Of a DNA stretch of 64,000 nt, positions 44,498-52,836 are shown one piece after another; the stretch's first letter is position 1, and each line of letters starts with the position of its first letter. The notes under the pieces are model-generated. The model had not been told where the DNA came from. It did no database searches and saw only the letters and a program-made list of their open reading frames with translations. The position numbers and the translations under genes are program-made. Source of the DNA: Zobellella maritima (GTDB taxonomy: Bacteria; Pseudomonadota; Gammaproteobacteria; Enterobacterales; Aeromonadaceae); contig NZ_QCZE01000002.1 in NCBI RefSeq assembly GCF_003075035.1, forward strand, positions 62,001 through 126,000. The letters are read 5' to 3'.

Positions 44498-44695
44498 TCA
44501 AATGCCGATAGCCGGCTGGGGCACGATACGAATCTGGGCTTCACGCAGGTCGGACAGGCGTTTCTCCAGGCGGTCAATGCCGTCATTGTCACTTTGCAGG
44601 GTAACGTGGGCTGGATCCCGGTTGGACGGCAGCTCGGCAGCCTGTACAGCACCAACGGCAAGCAGGGCAATAGCGGGTAGCAGGGTGATACGCAT
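44498..44695 (-). CDS. Small secreted protein
   Basis: 65 residues with a clear signal peptide (MRITLLPAIALLAVGAVQA, cut before AEL) leaving about 45 mature residues, polar and charged (DNDGIDRLEKRLSDLREAQIRIV). GAGAGGAAA stands nine bases upstream of the start. I do not recognise a family. The mature part could form one amphipathic helix. It is isolated, pointing towards the tRNA cluster. Confidence 0.65.
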   Translation of the reverse strand: MRITLLPAIALLAVGAVQAAELPSNRDPAHVTLQSDNDGIDRLEKRLSDLREAQIRIVPQPAIGI

Positions 44696-44896
44696 AATGA
44701 TTTCCTCTCAATATTATTAACAAAGTATTTTGTTACTCCGCCATGCTAACCAGGGCATGCTGTTATTTAAACCGACAATAGTTGAGCAAGTTTGTCAGTT
44801 ATTTTGAAGTGCTAAGGTTGGTCCGGCAGAGTCAGTCGGGGGGCGGTGGAACAGGCGCACTAAAGCAGCCGGTGGAATAAAGCAATAAATACGATA

Positions 44897-44936
44897 ACGG
44901 CACAGGGCCTGCTTCTCCGAGCAGGCCCTGTGCCGT
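44897..44936. terminator. Perfect 17-bp hairpin
   Basis: ACGGCACAGGGCCTGCT and its exact complement around a six-base loop (TCTCCG). It lies just downstream, on the minus strand, of the gene remnant ending at 44958, and was probably that gene's terminator. Confidence 0.7.
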
Positions 44937-44957
44937 ATTGGTCTTATTATGGTTGGT

Positions 44958-45170
44958 TCAGGACTTGGCTGCGTAGGCCACGATTTCGTAGAGCATTGCT
45001 TCCCGCGCCGGATCATTTTTCACTGTTGGATATCTGTGTTGCCCCGATGCATGACAAGCACACGTTGGTTGTTCATGCAGAGTTTCCTCGACGAACAAAA
45101 CTAATCCGTTGTTTTTCCTCGGCTGGCCGGAGCAATTTGAAGAACGGCCGCCAGGCCGCCCGGTAAACTG
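44958..45170 (-). pseudogene. Remnant of an unidentified gene
   Basis: The minus strand here ends with a protein-like C-terminus (KNDPAREAMLYEIVAYAAKS, stop at 44958). The same frame reads back through GQHRYPTVKND and LVLFVEETLHEQP to about 45110; an adjacent frame carries LPGGLAAVLQIAPASRGKTT at about 45110-45170. No frame gives a start and an uninterrupted protein. The pattern suggests the 3' end of a gene broken by frameshift and upstream deletion. I do not recognise the family. Confidence 0.4.
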
Positions 45171-45363
45171 GCTTTAACTGGCACTGAACAATTCATCATC
45201 ATGCGTAATTGGTAATGTTGACAGGGTGTCGTTCACGGGCTCGGACTACCCTGAGCCGTTTATCTCCGGGACGAGCTGGGTTCACCGTTCACTGAACGGG
45301 TTTATTGCTGCAATTCAATGCAGTTGGGCACAGCGGCCAATTATAAAGAGGGTATCGACAGTT

Positions 45364-46554
45364 ATGTTAGATCTCACAGGAAGGCTGACACATTTTTCCA
45401 ACCACAAGGCTAACGCCGGGCTTGCTTATAGTCAGACGCAAAAGAATGTGATTTCCGTTGCCGCTGCGGACGAGGCAATTCGTGATATCAAAACCTGGCC
45501 CGGCTATGCGGCAACACCGTTACATTCCCTTGATGCGCTGGCGGCAGATACCGACCTGGCTCGTATCTGGTACAAGGATGAATCCCAACGCTTCGATCTG
45601 AAAAGCTTCAAGGCGTTGGGTGGCGCCTATGCGGTTGCCCGCCAGCTGCAGCTGGCGCTGGAACAGAAAACCGGCACACGCCCTGACATTGCCGAGCTGC
45701 TCGATGGGCGATGGAAAAACGAGGTGGCCGAGCTGGTTGTTAGCTGTGCTACAGACGGTAACCATGGCCGCTCCGTTGCCTGGGGTGCCCAGATGTTCGG
45801 TTGTGGCTGTGTGATCTATGTGCACCGTGATGTTTCCGAGGGTCGCAAGCGGGCGATGGAAGCCTACGGGGCTGAGGTTATTCGCATTGCCGGAAACTAT
45901 GACGACTCGGTACGACTGGCCGACGTCGAAGCCAGGGCCCATGGCCGCATCATTGTCTCTGATACCAGCTATGAAGGTTACATGGAGATCCCCAAGGATG
46001 TGGCGCTGGGCTATACCGTCATGCTGTCCGAGCTGGTTGAACAACTGGATGGGGAAATACCGACCCATGTTTTTATTCAGGGGGGCGTCGGTGGCCTGGC
46101 ATCGGCGGTATGTGGGTATTTCTGGGATTTGTGGGGAGAGCGTCGTCCGCGCTTTATTGTGGTGGAGCCGGAACAGGCCAACTGCCTGCAGATGAGCGCC
46201 AGGGCCGGCAAGCCGGTGACCGTGGACGGTGATCTGGAGACGCTGATGGCTGGCCTGGCCTGTGGCGAAGTCTCTCTGCTGGCCTGGGAGATACTGGCGA
46301 CCGGAGCCAATGATTTCATGACGCTGAGTGAGGAGGCGGTACCGGCCACCATGCGCATGTTGGCCAGGGGCTATCGCCAGGATCCGGCCATTGAGGCGGG
46401 GGAATCCGCAGTACCGGGGCTGGCTGCGGCGATTCGGGCACGTCAGAGCGGCGAGTATGCGGCGGCGCTGGGTCTGGATCGTAACAGCAAGGTACTGGTG
46501 ATTGGCACGGAAGGGGCGACGGATCCCGAAGTGTACCAGCAGCTGGTTGGTTAA
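45364..46554 (+). CDS. dpaL: Diaminopropionate ammonia-lyase-like PLP enzyme
   Basis: 396 residues of the fold-type II PLP family, matching YgeX/DpaL along its length: PLHSLDALA, KDESQRFDLKSFKALGGAYA (Schiff-base Lys near residue 83), SCATDGNHGRSVAWGAQMFG (phosphate-binding), THVFIQGGVGGLASAV, and GLACGEVSLLAWEIL. DpaL converts D- or L-2,3-diaminopropionate to pyruvate and two ammonia. Related threonine dehydratase-like enzymes exist in ectoine and hydroxy-amino acid pathways, so the true substrate may differ. I start at 45364; the longer frame from 45226 adds 46 untypical residues. A terminator follows. Confidence 0.85.
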   Translation: MLDLTGRLTHFSNHKANAGLAYSQTQKNVISVAAADEAIRDIKTWPGYAATPLHSLDALAADTDLARIWYKDESQRFDLKSFKALGGAYAVARQLQLALEQKTGTRPDIAELLDGRWKNEVAELVVSCATDGNHGRSVAWGAQMFGCGCVIYVHRDVSEGRKRAMEAYGAEVIRIAGNYDDSVRLADVEARAHGRIIVSDTSYEGYMEIPKDVALGYTVMLSELVEQLDGEIPTHVFIQGGVGGLASAVCGYFWDLWGERRPRFIVVEPEQANCLQMSARAGKPVTVDGDLETLMAGLACGEVSLLAWEILATGANDFMTLSEEAVPATMRMLARGYRQDPAIEAGESAVPGLAAAIRARQSGEYAAALGLDRNSKVLVIGTEGATDPEVYQQLVG

Positions 46555-46579
46555 TTCCGCATTGAGAGCATGAAGAAAC

Positions 46580-46603
46580 AAGGGGCGACGGTGGTCGCCC
46601 CTT
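46580..46603. terminator. Intrinsic terminator after the ammonia-lyase-like gene
   Basis: AAGGGGCGAC / GTCGCCCCTT with loop GGTG, followed by TTCGTTTTT. Also placed to end the convergent Lrp gene. Confidence 0.88.
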
Positions 46604-46650
46604 TTCGTTTTTCTGGTTGCGATACAGGCTGGTTTTCATGTTGTTATTAG

Positions 46651-47133
46651 TTAGTCGTCAACCGGTACCGTCAGCCCGACCTTGACCGGATCCATAACCA
46701 CATGAGTCTGGAAGCTGCGCACATTGGTATTGTCAAAGAACATGTCGCGTGTGAATTGTTCGTACTCTTCCATGTCAGCTGCCGTGACCACCAGAATAAA
46801 GTCGGCACTACCGGTCACGTAGTAACACTGCTGTACTTCTTCCCGCTTTTTGGTTTCTTTCTTGAACAGGTCAATCAGATCGACACGTTCGCGCTCCAGG
46901 CTGACTTGCACAATCAAGGTCATATTTCGGCCAATGGCCCTGGCATTCACGATCGACACATCGGCGCTGATGATCTGCTGCTCGCGCATGCGCTTGATCC
47001 GGCGTTGTATGGCCGCTGGCGAGAGTCCAACCTGCTCGGCTATTTGATCGGAGGTGGTGCGATTGGATTGTTGCAGGATCTTGAGGATTTTTTGGTCAAA
47101 AGCGTCGAGTAGGGTCGAGCTGGACGGGGGCAT
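46651..47133 (-). CDS. Lrp/AsnC family transcriptional regulator
   Basis: 160 residues. N-terminal helix-turn-helix (FDQKILKILQQSNRTTSDQIAEQVGLSPAAIQRRIKRMREQQII) and C-terminal RAM ligand domain (VQQCYYVTGSADFILVVTAADMEEYEQF). Lrp-type proteins sense amino acids. It is convergent with the ammonia-lyase-like gene and divergent from the racemase-M20-TRAP genes, so it is well placed to control both. A second Lrp with the same QQCYYVTG core is encoded at 60883 beside a second racemase/M20 pair. Confidence 0.92.
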   Translation of the reverse strand: MPPSSSTLLDAFDQKILKILQQSNRTTSDQIAEQVGLSPAAIQRRIKRMREQQIISADVSIVNARAIGRNMTLIVQVSLERERVDLIDLFKKETKKREEVQQCYYVTGSADFILVVTAADMEEYEQFTRDMFFDNTNVRSFQTHVVMDPVKVGLTVPVDD

Positions 47134-47708
47134 GAATAATCCTTTATGGTTTGGTCTTAAGTTTATGAAAAATATTAAAATAAGTATAAATAAGGGTCAG
47201 TTTTCGGGGCGTATGCGCCTGCGGGTCAGCCACTGTATATTATCGACTCAAACCCTCTGCTTGCGCAATTCTCGAGTCAGGTCCGTCTGGTTGTGAAGCT
47301 GGCGGGTGTCAGTCATTACTGTCGCAGTCTTGCATCGTTATCAAGCACCAGTGGTCGCTGACCCCTTGCCACCGGATATTTCTATTTAAGTTATTTACAA
47401 CCGGCATTTTAGGGCTTTTTTTGGCCTGAAGTGCCTGCTGCCTCTTCCTTTTTTCTGAGCGTTCCCATGTGCTCCCGGGGGAGACCTCGAAGCATTGGCG
47501 GGGCTGAATGTATTGCCAGCCCCATTCTTCCCTCCGGCCCGGGGGAGTGGGTAATGAACACGCATATTGGCGTGGATTTGCATAAATTCCTCATTCATGA
47601 CGGCAAATTGTATGAATGTCTTCAGGCGTGGCACGTAACATGAGTTCAAGTCGGGATAAGGGACTCGACAACAGTATTTAATCCGACATTGCGCGAGAGA
47701 AGGGAAGC
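47134..47708. other. 575-base divergent intergenic region
   Basis: No convincing gene. The left 80 bases are AT-rich (AAATATTAAAATAAGTATAAATAAG) and could hold the Lrp promoter and Lrp-type sites. A hairpin GGGGCTG (47500-47506) / CAGCCCC (47517-47523) lies in the middle. No clear -35/-10 could be fixed for the racemase operon. Confidence 0.5.
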
Positions 47709-48527
47709 ATGAAAACCGAGACGTTGTCACCACGCTATCCGCTGGATCACCTGGCTCCCTTGGGGAGAGTCGGGGTGATTAGCCTGGCGACTGATTTCAA
47801 TATCGAGCATGATCTGCGTCGTATCTACCCGGATGGGGTAGAAATGTTTACCAGCCGGGTACGCAACTTCAACCCGCTGACAATTGAAAACCTGCGCACC
47901 ATGGCTCCGGGCATCAGCGCCGTTGCGGATGCCATACTGCCGGGCACCGAGCTGGATGTGATCATTTATGCCTGCACCTCAGGTACCGTTGCCATCGGCA
48001 GTAAGCGGGTGGAGGAGCTGATCCATGCCGCCCGCCCCGACGTCAAGGTCACCAACCCGCTTACCGCGGCCTTTGCGGCTTTCGACGCGCTGCAGGCCGG
48101 ACGAATTTCCATGTTGACGCCCTACACCGACACAGTGAATGGAGATGTGGCCAGGGTCTTTTCCGGCTCCGGCTGTGAGGTGCTGAATATTGCCGGCTTC
48201 GGGTTTGAGGACGACACAGCGATGACCTTCATCAGCCCGCGGGACATTGAAGAGGCGGCCATCGAGATCTGTCACCCCGATGCCGATCTGCTGTTTATTT
48301 CCTGTACCGCATTACGCAGTGCTCAGGTGGTGGAGCATATCGAGCAGCGTCTGAGCAAGCCGGTCATTACAAGCAACCAGGTGCTGGCCTGGCACAGCCT
48401 GAGCCTGATGCACCACCCGGGGGCTGTCTTCGGTTATGGACAGCTGTTGTCGTCTCATCTATCCCCTGAATCCGATATCGGACGAACTTCCCTGAATACA
48501 CCAGTAATGGAGAGCCACCATGATTAA
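47709..48527 (+). CDS. Asp/Glu racemase superfamily enzyme, maleate isomerase/EutA-like
   Basis: 272 residues. The two catalytic cysteines of the superfamily are in IIYACTSGTVAIG (about residue 89) and LFISCTALRSAQV (about residue 197), and LGRVGVISLATDF opens the first Rossmann-like half. Known relatives are maleate cis-trans isomerase, arylmalonate decarboxylase and the EutA protein of ectoine utilisation; which reaction applies here cannot be decided. It overlaps the M20 gene by eight bases, so the two products are made together. GAGAAGGGA precedes the start. A diverged paralogue lies at 62927-63700. Confidence 0.85.
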   Translation: MKTETLSPRYPLDHLAPLGRVGVISLATDFNIEHDLRRIYPDGVEMFTSRVRNFNPLTIENLRTMAPGISAVADAILPGTELDVIIYACTSGTVAIGSKRVEELIHAARPDVKVTNPLTAAFAAFDALQAGRISMLTPYTDTVNGDVARVFSGSGCEVLNIAGFGFEDDTAMTFISPRDIEEAAIEICHPDADLLFISCTALRSAQVVEHIEQRLSKPVITSNQVLAWHSLSLMHHPGAVFGYGQLLSSHLSPESDIGRTSLNTPVMESHHD

Positions 48528-49683
48528 GTTTGAACCTGGGCTGATTGCGGAAATGACGGAATGGCGGCGGCACCTGCACCGTTTTCCCGAGTGTGGCTTC
48601 GATGTGCATCAAACCGCCGACTTTATTGCAGAAAAGCTGGTGTCCTGGGGGCTGGAAGTCGTTCGCAACATTGGTCAGACCGGGCTGGTGGGTATCCTTA
48701 AAAACGGCGATGGCAAGGCCAGCATAGGACTGCGTGCCGACATGGATGCACTGCATATCGAGGAGCAGAATACCTTTGAGCATTGTTCTCGCCATCAGGG
48801 ACGCATGCACGCCTGTGGCCATGATGGACATTCCGCCATGTTACTAGGTGCAGCCTGCCACCTTGCTCGGCACCGTAACTTCAATGGCACCGTCTACTTT
48901 ATCTTCCAGCCTGATGAAGAGCATGGCTGTGGTGCCCAAGCGATGATTGATGATGGGCTGTTTGAACGGTTCGATATCGATGCCGTTTACGGCATGCACA
49001 ACCTGCCCGGTTTGCCGGCCGGCCACTTGGCGGTTCGCCCGGGTTCGCTGATGGCCAGTGAAAGCAGCTTTGAAATTCGAATCCATGGTGTTGGCGGTCA
49101 TGCCGCCATGCCGCATACCGGTGTGGATCCCATCGTGGTTGGATCCCAGGTCATTCTGGGGTTACAGACCATTGTTTCCCGCAACCTCAGTGCCATTCAT
49201 GAAACGGCCGTGGTGTCTGCCACCGAGTTCATCACCGATGGTACTGTTAATGTGATTCCGTCTACGGTGACGATCAAGGGAGATTGCCGCTGCTTCACGG
49301 AAGCATCGCTGACACGTATTGAATCCCGCATGGAGCAGATCGTGGCCGGCATCTGCCAGGCGGCGGGGGCCCGATACGAATTTGAGTTCACCAACAGCTT
49401 TTATCCCACCGTCAACAGTGCCGATGAAACCCGCTACGCCATCGAAGCGGCAGAGCAGGCGCTGGGTGCCGAGCGGGTGAATCCCAGCTGTGATCCCTTC
49501 ACCATTTCCGAGGACTTTTCCAGCATGCTAAGGGTCAAGCCAGGCTGTTACGCCCTGTTGGGGAACGGAACCGAATCGGTAGGAGGCTGTGCCCTGCACA
49601 ACCCGAAATACGACTTTAATGACGATATTCTGCAGAGTGGTGCCGCCTACTGGGTCACCCTGGTACAGAATCGTTTGCAGTAG
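48520..49683 (+). CDS. M20 family amidohydrolase (HipO/AbgA-like)
   Basis: 387 residues of the M20D peptidase/N-acyl-amino acid amidohydrolase family. Metal ligands are visible in HACGHDGHSAML (Cys/His), FQPDEEHGCGA (Glu pair) and YGMHNLPG; SEDFSSMLRVKPGCYALLGNG carries the late ligand region. The lid domain starts at about residue 185 (GVGGHAAMPHTGVDP). Expected to hydrolyse an N-acyl, N-benzoyl or N-acetyl amino acid. GGAGAGCC precedes the start inside the racemase gene. It precedes the TRAP importer genes, which may bring in its substrate. Confidence 0.9.
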   Translation: MIKFEPGLIAEMTEWRRHLHRFPECGFDVHQTADFIAEKLVSWGLEVVRNIGQTGLVGILKNGDGKASIGLRADMDALHIEEQNTFEHCSRHQGRMHACGHDGHSAMLLGAACHLARHRNFNGTVYFIFQPDEEHGCGAQAMIDDGLFERFDIDAVYGMHNLPGLPAGHLAVRPGSLMASESSFEIRIHGVGGHAAMPHTGVDPIVVGSQVILGLQTIVSRNLSAIHETAVVSATEFITDGTVNVIPSTVTIKGDCRCFTEASLTRIESRMEQIVAGICQAAGARYEFEFTNSFYPTVNSADETRYAIEAAEQALGAERVNPSCDPFTISEDFSSMLRVKPGCYALLGNGTESVGGCALHNPKYDFNDDILQSGAAYWVTLVQNRLQ

Positions 49684-49750
49684 TGCGGCCAGGAACGGCC
49701 GTACCGAGTAACAATGCCCAAGCACAACAAGTACAACTGGAGGTACTTAT

Positions 49751-50803
49751 ATGAAAAAGCTTTTTGCACCCCTTCTCACCCTGAGTGTCAGCCTCGGTAT
49801 TGCCGGCGCAGTTCAGGCCGAAACATGGAAGTTTGCGACCGAAGAAGACAAGGGCGATGTTCAGGCAATTTATGCCAAAACCTTTGCCGATGTCATTAAG
49901 CAGGAATCTGACGGAGATATCAGGGTAAGAACCTATTATTACGGCCAACTGGGCACCGAAAACGACATAGTGGAGCTGGCCGCCAACGGCACCATCCAGT
50001 TCGTGTCAGTGGGCACCGGCCATCTCGGCTCCTATGTGCCTGAGGTACAGGCCATCAGCCTGCCGTATGTACTGGGTACCGATGAAGCCGTGACCCGCAA
50101 GGTACTGACTGAAAGCAAGACCATCTACAACGATTTGTCATACAAGTTCGAGGATGTAAACCTGAAGCTGCTGTCCATGTTCTCTGAGGGCGAAATGGTA
50201 TGGGGAGCCAACAAGCCCATCCGCAGCCCGGAAGACTTTGCCAACCAGAAGATCCGTACCTTTACCTCTACCATTCCCGTTGAAACCTACAAGGCGTTCG
50301 GCGCAACCCCCACGCCCCTGTCGTGGGGCGAGGTATACGGATCCTTGCAGCTGAAGACCATAGACGGCATGGTTAATCCGATTTACTTCATCTACAACGC
50401 CAAGTGGCATGAGGTGCAGAGCCACCTTATTTTCCCCGGACAGCAGCCATATGTGGGGACCGTGTCCACCAACAACAAGTGGTTCAGTAACCTGAGCCCG
50501 GAAAAACAGGAAATGGTCAGAAAAGCCGCCGCCGAGGCCGAGCAGGCAGCATTTGAATATCAGGCCCGGATTAACAAGGAAAACATGCAGCTGATCATGA
50601 AAGAGCGTCCTTCCATGCAGATCATCGTGCTGAACGAGGAAGAGCGCAGCCGCTTCAAAGAGAGGGCCGATACCTTGCATGAAACCTACTACCAGGTAGT
50701 GGAAAACGCCTATAAAGCGGGTGAAAAGGCAGCCGCACGAGAAGGGGCTCGCAATATTCTGCAGAATCTGATCAGTGAAGTGGCTGCAGCCAAAGCGTCC
50801 TGA
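49751..50803 (+). CDS. TRAP transporter periplasmic substrate-binding protein (DctP type)
   Basis: 350 residues with signal peptide MKKLFAPLLTLSVSLGIAGAVQA (cut before ETWKFA). The DctP fold is recognisable: KFATEEDKGDVQAIYAKTFADVIKQESDGDIRVRTYYYGQLGTENDIVELAANGTIQF, FANQKIRTFTSTIPVETYKAFGATPTPLSWGEVYGSLQLKTIDG (with the conserved Arg that binds the ligand carboxylate in RTFTS). It delivers a carboxylated solute to the DctQM permease. GGAGG is eight bases before the ATG. The carboxylate requirement agrees with an amino-acid derivative as substrate. Confidence 0.92.
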   Translation: MKKLFAPLLTLSVSLGIAGAVQAETWKFATEEDKGDVQAIYAKTFADVIKQESDGDIRVRTYYYGQLGTENDIVELAANGTIQFVSVGTGHLGSYVPEVQAISLPYVLGTDEAVTRKVLTESKTIYNDLSYKFEDVNLKLLSMFSEGEMVWGANKPIRSPEDFANQKIRTFTSTIPVETYKAFGATPTPLSWGEVYGSLQLKTIDGMVNPIYFIYNAKWHEVQSHLIFPGQQPYVGTVSTNNKWFSNLSPEKQEMVRKAAAEAEQAAFEYQARINKENMQLIMKERPSMQIIVLNEEERSRFKERADTLHETYYQVVENAYKAGEKAAAREGARNILQNLISEVAAAKAS

Positions 50804-50872
50804 TCTCAGGTGTAATCCATAACCATTTATTCACCGGAGATGGCCGCCGGGTGGCGGCCAGGAGATGTGTCC

Positions 50873-51415
50873 GTGAAACACCTGCTTAGTAATATCAGTT
50901 CCATCACCGAGAAAGTAGAAAAATACATAGTGTGTTTTTCCATCGTGCTCATGATGATCAACTCCACCGCCAATGCCATTGGGCGCTATTTCTTTAACCA
51001 GAGTATTTTCTTTGCCGAGGAGCTGAACCAGTTTCTTATTGTTTCGGTCACCTTCATCGGCTTTGCCTATGCCGTGCGCAAGGGGCGCAACATCCGCATG
51101 ACGGCGGTGTATGACGCGCTTGGTCATACTGCCAAAAAGATCATTTCGATATTGATTGCGGCGGGCTCCTCGGCGCTCATGTTTTTCCTTGCCTATCTGG
51201 CGTACCACTATGTAGTTGAGCTCAAGGAGATCAACCGGCTCAGCCCCGCCTTGCAGTTTCCCGTTTACATTATTTATGCGGTCATCCCGCTGGGCCTGGC
51301 CATGGCAGGCATTCAGTACCTGATCAGCCTGCTCATGAATTTGATCCACCATGACATCTATCTTTCGTTTGAGATCACCGAAGACAAGGCTGCTGCGCAG
51401 GGGGATATGATATGA
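50873..51415 (+). CDS. TRAP transporter small permease (DctQ type)
   Basis: 180 residues, four membrane helices; helix 2 region IGRYFFNQSIFFAEELNQFLIVSVTFIGFAYAVRKGRNIRM is the DctQ signature. I place the start at a GTG (50873) because AGGAG ends eight bases upstream; the upstream ATG at 50840 has its GGAG directly abutting the codon and would add 11 polar residues. The stop overlaps the dctM start by four bases. Confidence 0.88.
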   Translation: MKHLLSNISSITEKVEKYIVCFSIVLMMINSTANAIGRYFFNQSIFFAEELNQFLIVSVTFIGFAYAVRKGRNIRMTAVYDALGHTAKKIISILIAAGSSALMFFLAYLAYHYVVELKEINRLSPALQFPVYIIYAVIPLGLAMAGIQYLISLLMNLIHHDIYLSFEITEDKAAAQGDMI

Positions 51416-52755
51416 GCTCTGTTAGCCAGTTTTTTGCGGATATTATTGCCGGTGAGCTGGATATTTACGTGATCACCTTTACGTTGGTGGTTGCGATGGT
51501 GGTGCTGCTGTTTCTCAGCTTTCCCATGGTGGTACCGCTGGCGGTCGGGGCCCTGATTGGCCTGGTTCATTTTTCTGGTACCGATCCCCAGGTTATTATC
51601 CAGCAGATGGTGACCGGTATTTCCCCCAATGCGCTGATTGCGGTGCCCATGTTCATCCTGGCGGCGGACATCATGACCCGCGGCCATACTGCGAATAACC
51701 TGCTTGGCCTGATCCAATCGTTTATCGGCCATATGCGCGGCGGCCTACCGATCACCACCTGCATCAGCTGTACCCTGTTTGGCTCTGTGTCGGGCTCGAC
51801 CCAGGCCACGGTTGTCTCCGTCGGCCAGATCATGCGGCCCAAGCTTTTGCAGGCGGGGTACAAAGATAGCTTTGTGATGGCGCTGATCATCAATGCCAGT
51901 GATATCGCCTTTCTGATCCCGCCCAGCATCGGCTTGATCCTTTATGGCACTCTGGCCAATGCCAGCGTGGGCGAGCTGTTCATTGCGGGTATCGGCCCGG
52001 GGCTGGTGCTGGCACTGATGTTTTCCGTTTACTGCTATATCTACAGTCACAAGAACGCCGACGGCATTGAGCTGGTGGAGAAAACCGACTGGGCTGAGAA
52101 ACTGGCAGCACTGAAGAAATCGATTCTGCCACTGGGTTTTCCGGTGCTGATCGTTGGTGGGATTTACTCCGGCATCATGACCCCTACCGAAGCGGCGTCT
52201 TTCTCGGTGCTGTATGCCGTGCTGGTAGAATGCGTCATCTATCGGCAGCTCAATACGCGTGATCTGTTGGACTCCGCTCTCAGTACCGGGCTGATAACAG
52301 CCGTGGTCTTTATTCTGGTAGGAATTGGGCAGGCGTTTTCCTGGTATATCTCGTTCGAGCAGATCCCGCAGGAGTTGCTGGCGCCGCTGAACCTCGAAGA
52401 CGCTTCCCCCGAGTTTGTATTGTTCGTTATCGCCCTGGCCTTTTTTGTGGGCTGCATGTTTGTCGACTCCCTGGTGGTGTTGCTGATCCTGACGCCCATC
52501 TTTATGCCGATCGTGGAGACTGTGGGCCTGGATCCGGTACTGGTCGGTGTGATGGTGACCCTGCAGATGGCAATCGGCTCGGCAACCCCGCCCTTTGGTT
52601 GTGACATCTTCACCGCCATCGCGATTTTCAACCGTCCCTACATGGATGTGATTCGTGGCACGCTGCCGTTTATCCTGCTGCTGTTCACCATGACCGCTAT
52701 CCTGATTTTCTTCCCGGGCGTAGCCCTGTTCCTCAGGGATCTGGCGTTCAACTGA
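51412..52755 (+). CDS. TRAP transporter large permease (DctM type)
   Basis: 447 residues, about 12-13 membrane helices. DctM landmarks are GISPNALIAVPMFILAADIMTRG, TTCISCTLFGSVSGSTQATVVSVGQIMRPKLLQAGY, DIAFLIPPSIGLILYG, and LQMAIGSATPPFGCDIFTA. Sodium-driven import of the solute delivered by the periplasmic protein. Coupled to dctQ by an ATGA overlap. Confidence 0.94.
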   Translation: MSSVSQFFADIIAGELDIYVITFTLVVAMVVLLFLSFPMVVPLAVGALIGLVHFSGTDPQVIIQQMVTGISPNALIAVPMFILAADIMTRGHTANNLLGLIQSFIGHMRGGLPITTCISCTLFGSVSGSTQATVVSVGQIMRPKLLQAGYKDSFVMALIINASDIAFLIPPSIGLILYGTLANASVGELFIAGIGPGLVLALMFSVYCYIYSHKNADGIELVEKTDWAEKLAALKKSILPLGFPVLIVGGIYSGIMTPTEAASFSVLYAVLVECVIYRQLNTRDLLDSALSTGLITAVVFILVGIGQAFSWYISFEQIPQELLAPLNLEDASPEFVLFVIALAFFVGCMFVDSLVVLLILTPIFMPIVETVGLDPVLVGVMVTLQMAIGSATPPFGCDIFTAIAIFNRPYMDVIRGTLPFILLLFTMTAILIFFPGVALFLRDLAFN

Positions 52756-52836
52756 ACTATATGAACAGGTATGGCCGATATTCTGGCCATGCCTGTGTAG
52801 TGTGGGCCTCAGGCCATAACAACAAGAGTAGCCAAC

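Larger units (their letters stand above)
44696..45363. other. Region with a long hairpin, gene debris and a candidate operator
   Basis: No intact gene. It holds a perfect 17-bp hairpin (44897-44913 with 44920-44936), a decayed minus-strand coding trace (separate entry), and CCGTTCA-C-TGAACGG (45285-45299), a 15-base inverted repeat 65 bases upstream of the ammonia-lyase-like gene that could be its operator. Confidence 0.55.

Noticed and set aside
45226-45363. N-terminal extension of the ammonia-lyase-like protein to an ATG at 45226
   Set aside because: 46 residues with no similarity to the family, crossing a candidate operator; the family N-terminus fits the ATG at 45364.
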